64,000 nt of DNA. Source: Photobacterium sp. Ph5 (lineage in GTDB: Bacteria > Pseudomonadota > Gammaproteobacteria > Enterobacterales > Vibrionaceae). How positions within the stretch are numbered: the stretch's first letter is position 1; each line of letters opens with the position of its first letter. Of the stretch, positions 9,641-19,105 are shown one piece after another. Below the pieces are notes generated by a model that saw nothing but the letters and a program-made list of their open reading frames with translations, did no database searches and was not told where the DNA came from. Location: contig NZ_JADQAQ010000003.1 of assembly GCF_022129445.1 (NCBI RefSeq), positions 1 through 64,000 on the forward strand, given 5' to 3'. Both the position numbers and the translations under genes were made by a program.

Positions 9641-11380
9641 TTATTTAGCAGCAGACGTTGCCTTTGCTTGACTGTCTTGTTGCTCAAAATCTAAATCTGG
9701 GAATAAGAACAGCGCTTCATCTCTGATTTGTGATGCTTGCTCTTTATTGCCAAGAGCATCGTAAGCAAGGATCAGGTTTTGATACAGCGCAGGTCGAGGC
9801 CATGTTTTGGCTTTTTCGGTTGCCCATTGGATATAGTCTTCGATCAGTGCTGGTTTATCGCTACCAATACCAAGTTGCAGTTGGGTAAGTTGTAAGTCCC
9901 AATCAAAACGGTTTTTCCACGACCATGGATTATTTACCTTAAGTAAGTATTCAATATTGACTGGTCGAGTGGTTTCAAATTTAGTTAACTGCCAACCTGA
10001 ATATAGAGTAGTCACCATAAAGCTAGAAATAAATATTGGTACAATAAGTGCAAAAACTTTTAGCCCTAGTACGTAGCTTAATGATTGGCGATGGTATTTG
10101 GTGGTGAGGTTATCAACCCAAAATATCAGTATGATAAAGATCAGCCAATGCACTAATGAGTGGTAGAACGGATATTCTAATTGTGTGTGCAACACGATAG
10201 GGAAGAACAGGCCGATTAACGCTAACTGGGTACCATGAGGCGCTTTTCTTATTTTTACCATTACCGCAAATGCAGCAAGCAATAAGCCGATAAGTGGCAC
10301 AATACCGCCTTCGTCAGCCCAGAGAAGTAGCTCATTATGTGGATGATCTAAACTTGGGATCCCTGCATGTTGAGCTGGATTTTCATTGTGCCATAGCGCG
10401 GTTTGAGTAATATAAGCGGCTTCAAATTTACCGTAGCCATAACCCGTTAGAGGCTTAGTGGTAAACATGTCATAGGCTTGCGGGAAGTGAATCGCTCTAA
10501 GGCTTTCTAAACTAGTGCTGTTGGCTTTAGGTGACCAATTTTCAGTAGATGAAATATTCCATGCTAAACAAAGCGCTAATGCAATCATTAGTAGCCATAA
10601 GCGTTTGGCTTGTTTCGCAGCAAAGCGACGCAAATACGGCAGCATGAGTGTTACGCCAATGGCTGCACCTAACCAACCGGTACGAGAGTTCAACACCACT
10701 AACATTGGAATGGTGAGTACAGGGGTCATAAGTAATATAACATGCTGCCATGACCATTTACCTCGATATAACGGGATACGTGCTAATAGATACGTACTAA
10801 TCACTAACCCTGTTGCAAGAAAGCTTGCCATCACATTCGGTTGCTGAAAAATACCATAAGGGCGGTTAGCGATAGTGTCATAGCCGATAGGGTTCTTTGC
10901 TGGGATCCAAAGGTATTGATACCACGCAAATATGGCTTCAATGAGTACCCCAATTAAAATAAACCATAACAAACGTTGGCGTTGCTGGTGGGTAAAAACG
11001 AATTGTTGCAAGCTGACAAAAAACAGAAATCCAGCCCACAAGGTAAACAAGCGATTAAACGCCGCTCCTGCATCAGCATTGGAATAAAAAATGGGGAACG
11101 TTAGCAATACACAGCAAGCGAGTAGCAATAGTGTTAGACGTGAATAACGCCAGATTTGTTGGCGACAAATTTCAAGTAAGCCGAAAGAAATAGCAAAACT
11201 AAAAGGGATCCAAACTGCGGCGTTAAACGAGAGCTCAAGCCCTGAACCGCCTGGATTATGTTGGAAGTAGTGCATAGCAACAATGAAAATAACACCTATT
11301 GTTGCAAGGAAATAGCGTACCAATGGTTTAGAAATCCGTTTCAGTTCTAATCTGGTACCTTCGAGTTGTAACACTGTCAT
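9641..11380 (-). CDS. pglL: PglL-type O-oligosaccharyltransferase (Wzy/WaaL superfamily)
   Basis: Inner-membrane enzyme expected to move lipid-linked glycans onto serine or threonine of secreted proteins such as pilins. The 579-residue protein has about 11-12 membrane segments. A large periplasmic loop holds HPHNE at 346-350, a motif typical of PglL ligases and carrying the catalytic histidine. A soluble tail after about residue 470 is rich in helices and looks TPR-like. The V. cholerae gene in the same position, next to uvrA, has been shown to be an O-oligosaccharyltransferase. The nearby MSHA pilins are possible substrates. An O-antigen ligase role is the main alternative. Confidence 0.8.
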   Translation of the reverse strand: MTVLQLEGTRLELKRISKPLVRYFLATIGVIFIVAMHYFQHNPGGSGLELSFNAAVWIPFSFAISFGLLEICRQQIWRYSRLTLLLLACCVLLTFPIFYSNADAGAAFNRLFTLWAGFLFFVSLQQFVFTHQQRQRLLWFILIGVLIEAIFAWYQYLWIPAKNPIGYDTIANRPYGIFQQPNVMASFLATGLVISTYLLARIPLYRGKWSWQHVILLMTPVLTIPMLVVLNSRTGWLGAAIGVTLMLPYLRRFAAKQAKRLWLLMIALALCLAWNISSTENWSPKANSTSLESLRAIHFPQAYDMFTTKPLTGYGYGKFEAAYITQTALWHNENPAQHAGIPSLDHPHNELLLWADEGGIVPLIGLLLAAFAVMVKIRKAPHGTQLALIGLFFPIVLHTQLEYPFYHSLVHWLIFIILIFWVDNLTTKYHRQSLSYVLGLKVFALIVPIFISSFMVTTLYSGWQLTKFETTRPVNIEYLLKVNNPWSWKNRFDWDLQLTQLQLGIGSDKPALIEDYIQWATEKAKTWPRPALYQNLILAYDALGNKEQASQIRDEALFLFPDLDFEQQDSQAKATSAAK

Positions 11381-11405
11381 GGTTGTTCCTGAGTATGAAT
11401 AAGCA

Positions 11406-11431
11406 AACAGGCTGATTAAAATCAGCCTGTT
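11406..11431 (-). terminator. uvrA terminator
   Basis: Perfect stem AACAGGCTGAT/ATCAGCCTGTT with a four-base loop just past the uvrA stop. The following tract on the minus strand (TTTGCTT) is only partly U-rich. Confidence 0.68.
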
Positions 11432-11457
11432 ATCATATATTAACGTGTTTTCATATT

Positions 11458-14283
11458 CTAACCTAGTAGTGGTTTAAGGAACCTTGCTGTATGCGAGCCT
11501 TTCACTTTAGCTACATCTTCAGGTGTTCCTGTTGCGATAATCTCACCACCACCATTACCGCCTTCAGGACCAAGATCGATGATCCAATCTGCGGTTTTTA
11601 TTACGTCTAAATTATGTTCAATCACCACAATGGTATTACCTTTATCACGTAACTTATGCAGTACTGTTAATAGCTGCTGAATATCGTGGAAGTGTAATCC
11701 GGTTGTTGGTTCATCCAGAATATAAAGTGTCTTTCCGGTATCGCGTTTCGATAACTCTTTCGCTAGTTTCACACGCTGTGCTTCACCGCCTGATAAGGTT
11801 GTCGCCGCTTGACCTAAACGGATATACGATAAACCAACATCCATTAAGGTTTGTAACTTTCTTGCAATAGCGGGAACCGGATCAAAGAATTCTCGTGCAT
11901 CTTCAACCGTGAGTTCTAATACTTCATCAATGGTTTTGCCCTTGTAGCGGATCTCTAAGGTTTCGCGGTTATAACGTTTCCCTTTACAAGCATCACAAGG
12001 CACATAAACATCCGGTAAGAAGTGCATTTCAACTTTAATAACGCCATCACCTTGGCAGGCTTCACAGCGACCACCACGAACGTTAAAGCTAAAACGCCCT
12101 GGTTTATAACCACGAGAACGGGCTTCTTGAGTGCCTGAAAATAGCTCACGGATCGGGGTGAAAATACCGGTGTAAGTGGCAGGGTTTGAACGCGGAGTAC
12201 GACCAATCGGGCTTTGGTTAATGTCGATAACCTTATCGAAATGTTCGAGATCTTGGATCTCACGATACGGCGCTGGTGTGCCCGTCGTTGCGCCATTTAA
12301 TTTGTGATGAGCAATTTCAAAGAAGGTATCGTTAATAAGTGTTGATTTTCCTGAGCCAGAAACACCGGTAATACAGGTAAATAAACCGACTGGAATTTCA
12401 ACATTGACATCTTTTAGGTTGTTACCGGTAGCACCCAGTAGTTTAACCGTTTTTTCAGGATCAAACGGCGTGCGCTCTGCAGGGATTTCAATTGCTTTTT
12501 TACCGCTGAGGTATTGTCCTGTTAACGATTCTTTTGATTTTAAGATATCTTTAACGTTACCCTGCGCAATGATATTACCACCGTGAACACCCGCGCCTGG
12601 ACCAATATCAATCACGTAATCTGCGGCACGAATGGCATCTTCGTCGTGCTCTACCACAATCACGGTATTCCCTAAATCACGAAGGTGAATCAAGGTTTTG
12701 AGTAGTCGTTCGTTATCACGCTGGTGGAGACCAATGGAAGGCTCATCCAAGACGTACATCACGCCCACAAGACCCGCACCAATTTGGCTAGCAAGACGAA
12801 TACGCTGAGCTTCACCACCAGATAAAGTATCTGCGCTGCGAGACAGGCTAAGATAGTTTAAGCCAACATTGATTAAGAAACTTAAACGCTCGTTGATCTC
12901 TTTTAAGATCTTTTCTGCAATTTGCGCGCGTTGCCCTGTTAAGGCTAATTCATCAAAGAATTGGTGTGCGCCGCTAATGCTCATTTCACAGATTTGCGGC
13001 AAGTTTGTCTCACCAATAAACACATGACGTGCTTCTTGGCGTAAGCGTGAACCATGACAGCTTGAACATGGTTTAGTCGAAACAAACTTTGATAACTCTT
13101 CACGTACCGAGTTTGATTCTGTTTCACGGTAACGACGTTCCATATTATTGAGGATCCCCTCAAAGGGATGGCGTCTTACGGTAATGTCACCACGATCGTT
13201 GATGTATTTAAACTCGATTTCTGTATTGCCAGAACCGTTTAAAATGACTTCTTTGACTTTTTTCGATAGCGAATCAAAGGGCGCTTCAACATCAAATTTA
13301 TAATGCTCAGACAGTGATTTAAGCATTTGGAAATAGTAAAAATTACGTTTATCCCAGCCGCGTATAGCGCCGCCAGATAAACTTAATTCGCCATTTTGAA
13401 TCACCCGTTCGGGATCGAAGTACTGCTGAACACCAAGCCCATCACAAGTACCACACGCACCGGCTGGGTTGTTAAACGAGAACAGGCGTGGTTCAAGTTC
13501 TTGCATACTATAACCACAGTGTGGACAGGCAAAATTGGCAGAAAATACCTGCTCTTTACCTTCTTCACCGGACATCGGTGCTATCACTACATTACCGCCT
13601 GATAGCTCTAAAGCGGTTTCAAACGATTCGGCTAAGCGGATCTGTAGATCGTCACGAACTTTGAAGCGATCAACGACCACTTCAATAGTGTGCTTTTTGT
13701 GAAGTTCCAATGTTGGTGGATCGGAAAGATCGCAAACCTCACCATCAATGCGGGCACGGATATAACCTTGAGCAGCTAAGTTCGCCAGCGTTTTAACGTG
13801 TTCACCTTTACGCTCTTTAATGATAGGTGCCAGTAGCATTAGCTTACTGCCTTCTGGCATGGCTAAGACTTGATCGACCATCTGACTCACAGTTTGCGCC
13901 GCAAGAGTGATGTCATGGGTTGGACAGCGAGGCTCACCGACACGCGCGTACAATAAACGTAGATAGTCGTAAATTTCGGTAATAGTACCAACGGTTGAAC
14001 GTGGGTTGTGTGAGGTCGATTTCTGCTCGATAGAAATAGCAGGCGAAAGCCCTTCAATATGATCGACATCAGGCTTTTCCATTAAGGATAAAAACTGACG
14101 CGCGTAGGCAGAAAGAGATTCAACATAACGACGTTGGCCTTCCGCATATAAGGTATCAAAAGCCAGAGAGGATTTCCCCGAACCTGATAACCCAGTGATA
14201 ACGATGAGCTTATCGCGGGGGATCGTTAGATTAATATTTTTAAGGTTATGGGTGCGAGCACCCCTGACTTCGATGTTATCCAT
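11458..14283 (-). CDS. uvrA: excinuclease ABC subunit A, UvrA
   Basis: DNA-damage recognition ATPase of nucleotide excision repair; it loads UvrB at lesions. 941 residues, against 940 in E. coli. Two ABC modules are visible: Walker A at 31-40 ([10 protein letters not shown]) and a second [10 protein letters not shown] near 640, each followed by LSGGEAQR signatures. Zinc-binding cysteine pairs (CPHC...CGTC and CEAC...CDAC) are intact. The promoter region holds a near-ideal LexA box, so the gene should be SOS-induced. The gene stands alone between terminators. Confidence 0.97.
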   Translation of the reverse strand: MDNIEVRGARTHNLKNINLTIPRDKLIVITGLSGSGKSSLAFDTLYAEGQRRYVESLSAYARQFLSLMEKPDVDHIEGLSPAISIEQKSTSHNPRSTVGTITEIYDYLRLLYARVGEPRCPTHDITLAAQTVSQMVDQVLAMPEGSKLMLLAPIIKERKGEHVKTLANLAAQGYIRARIDGEVCDLSDPPTLELHKKHTIEVVVDRFKVRDDLQIRLAESFETALELSGGNVVIAPMSGEEGKEQVFSANFACPHCGYSMQELEPRLFSFNNPAGACGTCDGLGVQQYFDPERVIQNGELSLSGGAIRGWDKRNFYYFQMLKSLSEHYKFDVEAPFDSLSKKVKEVILNGSGNTEIEFKYINDRGDITVRRHPFEGILNNMERRYRETESNSVREELSKFVSTKPCSSCHGSRLRQEARHVFIGETNLPQICEMSISGAHQFFDELALTGQRAQIAEKILKEINERLSFLINVGLNYLSLSRSADTLSGGEAQRIRLASQIGAGLVGVMYVLDEPSIGLHQRDNERLLKTLIHLRDLGNTVIVVEHDEDAIRAADYVIDIGPGAGVHGGNIIAQGNVKDILKSKESLTGQYLSGKKAIEIPAERTPFDPEKTVKLLGATGNNLKDVNVEIPVGLFTCITGVSGSGKSTLINDTFFEIAHHKLNGATTGTPAPYREIQDLEHFDKVIDINQSPIGRTPRSNPATYTGIFTPIRELFSGTQEARSRGYKPGRFSFNVRGGRCEACQGDGVIKVEMHFLPDVYVPCDACKGKRYNRETLEIRYKGKTIDEVLELTVEDAREFFDPVPAIARKLQTLMDVGLSYIRLGQAATTLSGGEAQRVKLAKELSKRDTGKTLYILDEPTTGLHFHDIQQLLTVLHKLRDKGNTIVVIEHNLDVIKTADWIIDLGPEGGNGGGEIIATGTPEDVAKVKGSHTARFLKPLLG

Positions 14284-14333
14284 ATCAGTGATGATTCTTT
14301 TTATTTTATTTAACGGTTAGTATTTCACAGCGG

Positions 14334-14362
14334 ATCATAATGAGCAAAAAATACTGAGTAAA
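14334..14362 (-). promoter_or_regulatory. uvrA promoter
   Basis: On the minus strand, -35 TTTACT (14357-14362) and -10 TATGAT (14334-14339) with 17-base spacing, 50 bases upstream of the uvrA ATG. The LexA box covers the -35. Confidence 0.7.
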
Positions 14363-14371
14363 AACACAGTA
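14352..14371. promoter_or_regulatory. LexA (SOS) box for uvrA
   Basis: TACTGAGTAAAAACACAGTA fits the LexA consensus TACTG-N10-CAGTA with perfect palindromic ends. It overlaps the -35 of the uvrA promoter, so LexA binding would block transcription until DNA damage. Confidence 0.9.
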
Positions 14372-14379
14372 AAATGGAT

Positions 14380-14407
14380 AAAAAAAATCCCGCGGTTAAG
14401 CGGGATT
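14380..14407 (-). terminator. galU terminator
   Basis: On the minus strand AATCCCGC, loop, GCGGGATT followed by a run of T. It sits seven bases beyond the galU stop and insulates uvrA from the upstream operon. Confidence 0.9.
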
Positions 14408-14413
14408 GTGTGT

Positions 14414-15286
14414 TTATTTCTTGCCAGTTTGCTGTTTGGCTAGCTCTTTATGTTTACCTTTTTTGTAAACATGTTCAAAACAATAGTTAGTTGCATCGAT
14501 ATAACCTTCAACGCTACCACAGTCGAAACGTTTACCTTTAAATTTATACGCTAATACGCAGCCTGTTTGTGCTTGTTGCATTAGCGCATCAGTAATTTGG
14601 ATTTCCCCGCCTTTACCAGGCTCTGTTTGCTCAATAATGTCAAAGATGTCAGGAGTCAGGATGTAGCGACCAATGATCGCTAGGTTACTTGGCGCCGTAC
14701 CGGGCTCTGGTTTTTCTACCATGTTATCAACACGGAATAGATCGTCACGTAGCATTTGACCTGAAATTACACCGTACTTGTGGGTCTCTTCTTCTGGCAC
14801 TTCTTCAACCGCCACAATAGAACAGCGGAATTGCTTATAAAGCTCTGCCATTTGTGCGAGTACACCTTGTTGCTCTTCATCGGTTACACAAAGATCATCG
14901 GCAAGTACCACTGCAAATGGTTCGTTACCGACAAGCTCACGGCCTGTTAGGATCGCATGACCTAAGCCCTTCATTTCGCGCTGACGAATGTAAGTGAAGT
15001 AGGCTGAATCAATGATGTCACGAATATCAACTAACAGCTCTTCTTTGTTAGTACCACTGATTTGATGCTCTAACTCATAGTTCTTATCGAAGTGATCCAT
15101 CAAGGTGTTTTTACCACGACCCGTTACAATACAAATACGGTTCATGCCTGCTTGGATTGCTTCATCTACGCCATATTCAATTAATGGTTTGTTGACCACA
15201 GGCATCATTTCTTTTGGCATTGATTTGGTTGCGGGTAAAAAGCGCGTGCCGTAACCAGCGGCAGGAAAGAGACATTTTTTTATCAT
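14414..15286 (-). CDS. galU: UTP-glucose-1-phosphate uridylyltransferase GalU
   Basis: Makes UDP-glucose from UTP and glucose-1-phosphate in the cytoplasm, the precursor for LPS core, galactose use and exopolysaccharide. 290 residues beginning with the nucleotidyltransferase signature AAGYGTRFLPATKSMPKEM. VLADDLCV near 107-114 binds metal, and EKPEP and GKGGEIQITDA are conserved further on. It lies downstream of, and in the same direction as, the exopolysaccharide operon, 136 bases after the GH16 gene. No strong terminator separates them, so read-through is possible. AGGATG before the ATG is the likely ribosome-binding site. Confidence 0.96.
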   Translation of the reverse strand: MIKKCLFPAAGYGTRFLPATKSMPKEMMPVVNKPLIEYGVDEAIQAGMNRICIVTGRGKNTLMDHFDKNYELEHQISGTNKEELLVDIRDIIDSAYFTYIRQREMKGLGHAILTGRELVGNEPFAVVLADDLCVTDEEQQGVLAQMAELYKQFRCSIVAVEEVPEEETHKYGVISGQMLRDDLFRVDNMVEKPEPGTAPSNLAIIGRYILTPDIFDIIEQTEPGKGGEIQITDALMQQAQTGCVLAYKFKGKRFDCGSVEGYIDATNYCFEHVYKKGKHKELAKQQTGKK

Positions 15287-15422
15287 GGTACATCCTAGTA
15301 TGTATATAGAGTTATCACGTTTTATACTGCTATATTATTAGAGACTTAATGCATATATCAGTAAATAGAGCACCTTTCTTTTGAAATGCGAAAGGCTTCA
15401 TTATTTGTGACTTTAAAGCTTG

Positions 15423-16271
15423 TTATTTCAGATCGTAGACACGAACATAATCGATTAAAAATTTCTGTGGGAAAATAGAGTCATCAATCCCTTGCTGTCC
15501 TCCCCAGCCACCACCGATAGCGAGGTTTAATATCAAGTACATTGGCTTATCAAATGGCCAATCTTCACCGTTACGTTGCTGGGTATGATAGAGCTTACCG
15601 TCGTAGTAGAAGCGAACTTCATTATTATCCCACTCTGTTGCGTAAGTGTGGAAACCATCTTCTAACTTGTTGTCTTGAATAACACCGGGAATAGAGTTGC
15701 CTAAGGTTTGGTTACGATCAGATTTATGGGTGGTGGAATAGGCAAAATGAGGGTTGTAGCCAACATATTCCATGATGTCGATCTCACCACATGCAGGCCA
15801 ACCAACAGTTGAAATATTATCGCCTAGCAACCAAATTGCAGGCCATGTACCACGCCCTTGTGGTAATTTCGCTCGTACTTCAACTCGTTTATGTATCCAA
15901 GAATGTTTCCCCGCAGTCGTTAAACTGGCTGAGGTGTAATAGGCATCTTTACGTTGTTGGTGCCACTGTGTACCGTTGGGATTGTAATCGGCATTAGGAA
16001 CCGTTTCTTTGATCGCTTCAATTACCAAGTTACCGTTTTCGATACGAGAATTTTTGCTGCTGGTGGTGTAGTACTGATCTTCTTGGTTTCGGACAAATTT
16101 TGTTTCATAAGTCCAATCTTTAGGATTTGCACGTGTACCGGTATTAAATTCATCGGCCCATATTAAACGTTTATTCTGTTTATCGATGATATGAGATGAG
16201 GTTGCAAATTGTGCGGCACAACTATAGCCAGAAAATAAAATGAGTATGCTCGCGATAAGTGTTTTTTTCAT
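15423..16271 (-). CDS. secreted GH16 endo-beta-glucanase of the exopolysaccharide operon
   Basis: Glycoside hydrolase family 16, which cleaves beta-1,3 or mixed beta-1,3/1,4 glucans. 282 residues with a signal peptide ending near SCAA (18-20); the cysteine is not in a good lipobox. The catalytic signature GEIDIMEYVG gives nucleophile Glu163, Asp165 and acid/base Glu168. The N-terminal WADEFN and VRNQEDQYYT blocks match laminarinase/ExoK-like members. It is the last gene of the operon, nine bases after a glycosyltransferase, so it probably trims or releases the polymer made by the operon, as ExoK does for succinoglycan. Substrate is inferred. Confidence 0.88.
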   Translation of the reverse strand: MKKTLIASILILFSGYSCAAQFATSSHIIDKQNKRLIWADEFNTGTRANPKDWTYETKFVRNQEDQYYTTSSKNSRIENGNLVIEAIKETVPNADYNPNGTQWHQQRKDAYYTSASLTTAGKHSWIHKRVEVRAKLPQGRGTWPAIWLLGDNISTVGWPACGEIDIMEYVGYNPHFAYSTTHKSDRNQTLGNSIPGVIQDNKLEDGFHTYATEWDNNEVRFYYDGKLYHTQQRNGEDWPFDKPMYLILNLAIGGGWGGQQGIDDSIFPQKFLIDYVRVYDLK

Positions 16272-16279
16272 GACAAAAC

Positions 16280-17206
16280 CTATTTATTAAGTACTCTGTT
16301 GAGACGCTTTTTCAATGGTAGCGATAATAATAATGCTGAGTGTGGATACTTAATCATGTCGATAAAAGCAGACAGATCTTTGTTTTTTAGTTTGGCAACG
16401 ATCTGCAAATATTTACGTGCCGTATGCATATTTTGAGTGCGGTATTGCTGAGCTTTTGTCGCTTCGCTATCAAAGTTAAAGCTATTGACTAATCGAGTGT
16501 CATATTTCAGCAAGGTATCGATATGCTCGATATTAATGACACGGGAAATTGACCCTTCACGAATGGTATAAATATAGCCGCAGTAATCGACAACTTGCGC
16601 TTTTGCACCAAAGGCTAAGCAGTTAGCTAAGAAATAATAGTCTTCGCCAATCTTCACTTCTGGCCAATATTGCACTTGATGCTGCTTGATAAACGCATTG
16701 CGAAACAGCGGTTTCACATAACCTGTTGAATGCACGTCACTGAACATCAGATTAGTGGCAATGAGGTGCGCTAGGCTAAACTTACCAACAGGTAACTCGG
16801 CACTGTTATAAATCGGTGCTGTTTGTGCACCATCTGCGGATTGCTCACAGAAGTTATCAATAATGATGTCGGTATCATCTGATGCCATTTTTATCATGGT
16901 GGAAAGGCGCTCTGGTTTCATCGCGTCATCAGAATCGACCACTGCAATCCATTCACCTTGTGCAGCTTGAAAACCAATATTTCGAGCCGCACCCGGCCCA
17001 CCATTTTGTTCACTAGTGATCACTTTGACCCGAGGGTCGGGATGTTTGCTGACAATTTCTACGGTATTGTCAGTTGATGCGTCATCGACCACTAACACTT
17101 CAAGCTCAACGTCGGTTTGCTGCAAAACAGAATCAATGGCTTGAGTAATAAATTGTGCAGAGTTCCATGCCGCCATGACAATGGAAACTTGAATTGGATT
17201 TGCCAT
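16280..17206 (-). CDS. GT2 family glycosyltransferase
   Basis: Cytoplasmic inverting glycosyltransferase that would add one sugar to the lipid-linked repeat unit. The GT-A fold is plain: VSIVMAAWNSAQ at the start, VVDDASTDNT (39-48), a GGPGAARNIG motif (69-78) and the metal-binding DSDD at 91-94. 308 residues, no membrane segment at the C-terminus. Style resembles ExoO/ExoU of succinoglycan synthesis, but donor and linkage cannot be assigned. It is tenth in the operon. Confidence 0.87.
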   Translation of the reverse strand: MANPIQVSIVMAAWNSAQFITQAIDSVLQQTDVELEVLVVDDASTDNTVEIVSKHPDPRVKVITSEQNGGPGAARNIGFQAAQGEWIAVVDSDDAMKPERLSTMIKMASDDTDIIIDNFCEQSADGAQTAPIYNSAELPVGKFSLAHLIATNLMFSDVHSTGYVKPLFRNAFIKQHQVQYWPEVKIGEDYYFLANCLAFGAKAQVVDYCGYIYTIREGSISRVINIEHIDTLLKYDTRLVNSFNFDSEATKAQQYRTQNMHTARKYLQIVAKLKNKDLSAFIDMIKYPHSALLLSLPLKKRLNRVLNK

Positions 17207-17231
17207 CTATAGAATCTCGTAATAAGTCAGA

Positions 17232-18143
17232 TCAAGTGTAGCTTTTAACGTTGGCAAATAAGCCGTAAAAGAAGCCACAGCCATGGGCGAGATCGCCTAA
17301 TGAATTGAGGATGCTACGCTTTGCTAGTATGGCATCAGGCAATAACATTAATGCGCCTTTTGCTAAATACGCTGAGCCTTTGAAAATACAGCGCGCATAG
17401 CTTTTCGCGGGTGGATTAATACAAGATTCAATCTGAAGCTCGGTAGCGCCAATGCGAAAACGGCGTTTAAGAGCCCATTTCAAACTAAGGCGCTCTGGAC
17501 TAATAAACTCACTGATTATCGCGTTTTGTACCCATAATATCTTGCCACCATGGCGGCCAACTTGTTGGAACAGTGCTTTATCTTCACCACCAAAAACCAA
17601 TTGGTTATTAAATGCTAATTGGTTTTGCGTAAAGAAGTTCAGATCAAGCAAGACGTTATTGGTTGCAGCCCAAGAAAGCGTTGCACCATCAGCCAGTTTA
17701 CGTTCATGATAAACATTAGCTGCGGTATATAAGGTTTCTGTGTGGTCGGGATAAATCGGAAATTGTGGCCCTGTAGTGACTTGTACATTGTGATCTTGCA
17801 GGGTAGAGAATAGCGTGAGGATCCAGTTTGGATCTGCTATTGCGTCATCATCAACAAAGGCTAAATAATCAAACCCTTGCTGTTGACCAAAGCGTAACCC
17901 GTTATTACGTGCGAAAGGGATACCTGCCGTAGTTTCCAATTGATGATGGATAGTAAAAGGGGCGTGCTGATATCGAGCAATCGCCTCAACTACCGCTTGA
18001 TTGTAAGTTTTATTATTTTCAACAACCAAAATATCAACACTTAATGTGTCGTTAATCTTTTGTTGCTGTAGGCTCTCAATACACTGGCAGAATGTTGCCA
18101 TACGAGAGCCTGTAGTTAAGGTTGTGAGCAGAACTCTTTTCAT
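17232..18143 (-). CDS. GT2 family glycosyltransferase
   Basis: 303-residue GT-A glycosyltransferase. It opens RVLLTTLTTGSR and carries VVENN (40-44), GIPFARNNG (74-82) and the metal-binding VDDD (97-100). GGEDKALFQQ further on fits the acceptor/catalytic region seen in ExoM-like enzymes. It closely resembles the next upstream gene in layout (ENN/ADN, ARN, DDD, GGED), so the two probably share ancestry. Sugar specificity is unknown. Short gaps on both sides place it in the operon. Confidence 0.84.
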   Translation of the reverse strand: MKRVLLTTLTTGSRMATFCQCIESLQQQKINDTLSVDILVVENNKTYNQAVVEAIARYQHAPFTIHHQLETTAGIPFARNNGLRFGQQQGFDYLAFVDDDAIADPNWILTLFSTLQDHNVQVTTGPQFPIYPDHTETLYTAANVYHERKLADGATLSWAATNNVLLDLNFFTQNQLAFNNQLVFGGEDKALFQQVGRHGGKILWVQNAIISEFISPERLSLKWALKRRFRIGATELQIESCINPPAKSYARCIFKGSAYLAKGALMLLPDAILAKRSILNSLGDLAHGCGFFYGLFANVKSYT

Positions 18144-18172
18144 AATTTAGCCACGAATAAAAACGAACAAGA

Positions 18173-19105
18173 TCAGTGATTGTTGCCGTATTGAGTGAGG
18201 TGTTGTTTGCCTAATAAACCACTTATCACGCCGAGGTGAAGTGCAACACGCAATTTCCAAAAATACTTTTGGCTGGTTTCTTGGTTTATAAAGCGCAACG
18301 CATAGACATAACTAAATCCAGCTTTAGCGCCTGCAAGAAATATCTGCTTTAAGCGGTTGAAGGTACTTGGATTATCTAGCAGTAACATCTTGCCGTGGGT
18401 TTGCCCGCAGCGAAAACGACGTTGGTACAGCCAGTCATACTTGGTTCGAGCTAGCGGTACATACTCAGAGGCTTCAGCCTGCTCGGAAAAAGCAATGGTG
18501 CCACCTTGCATTGTTAGCTGACGAAAGAAAATCGAATCTTCACCGCCAGAGCGACCGTATTCCAAATCAAAGCGTAGTGGGTGCTGTCGAATAAACTCTA
18601 GGTTGATTAAGGTATTACCGGAATTGGCTGTTTCAATCCTGCCGCTTGGCGCGATGATTGGCTCTTTCACCGATTGTAAATCTAGCGCTTTCACCCATTC
18701 AGGTGTTTTTTCTGGATAAATGCCAAGTACAGGGCCTATCACTACATCCGCTTGTTCACGTTGTGCGGTATCTAAATGGGCTTTCAGCCAGTTCTCCACC
18801 ACAAATTCATCGTCATCAAGGAAGATCAAATATTGACTATGATCTAATGCCCACTCCAAACAAGCATTACGCGCAATTGAGATATTAGAAGCTGGCGCAT
18901 GGAGATAGTGAATCGCTAATGGTGATTGAGCAGCATAGCTTTCGATTAAGGCTTTTGAATTCGCCTCTACCGAGTTATCGGCGACCACGATCTGAATTTG
19001 CTTACTATCAGGGATCGCGATCTTCGCTAAGCTATCGAGCGTGTCGGTAACTTCTTGGCGATGATAAGTACATAAACCGATCGTAATTACATTAGGATCA
19101 ATCAT
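18173..19105 (-). CDS. GT2 family glycosyltransferase, ExoM-like
   Basis: 310-residue GT-A enzyme. ITIGLCTYHRQEVTDTLDSL at the start is the style of succinoglycan enzyme ExoM; VADNS (41-45), SIARNACLEWA (76-86), LDDDE (96-100) and RSGGEDSIFFR follow. Its start overlaps the end of the preceding gene by eight bases, a sign of translational coupling. It probably adds one residue to the repeat unit on the cytoplasmic face; donor unknown. Confidence 0.85.
   Translation of the reverse strand: MIDPNVITIGLCTYHRQEVTDTLDSLAKIAIPDSKQIQIVVADNSVEANSKALIESYAAQSPLAIHYLHAPASNISIARNACLEWALDHSQYLIFLDDDEFVVENWLKAHLDTAQREQADVVIGPVLGIYPEKTPEWVKALDLQSVKEPIIAPSGRIETANSGNTLINLEFIRQHPLRFDLEYGRSGGEDSIFFRQLTMQGGTIAFSEQAEASEYVPLARTKYDWLYQRRFRCGQTHGKMLLLDNPSTFNRLKQIFLAGAKAGFSYVYALRFINQETSQKYFWKLRVALHLGVISGLLGKQHLTQYGNNH

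Noticed and set aside
15287-15422. Terminator between the GH16 gene and galU
   Set aside because: The only stem (CCTTTC/GAAAGG) is six bases long with a large loop and no U-run, so I do not call it a terminator.
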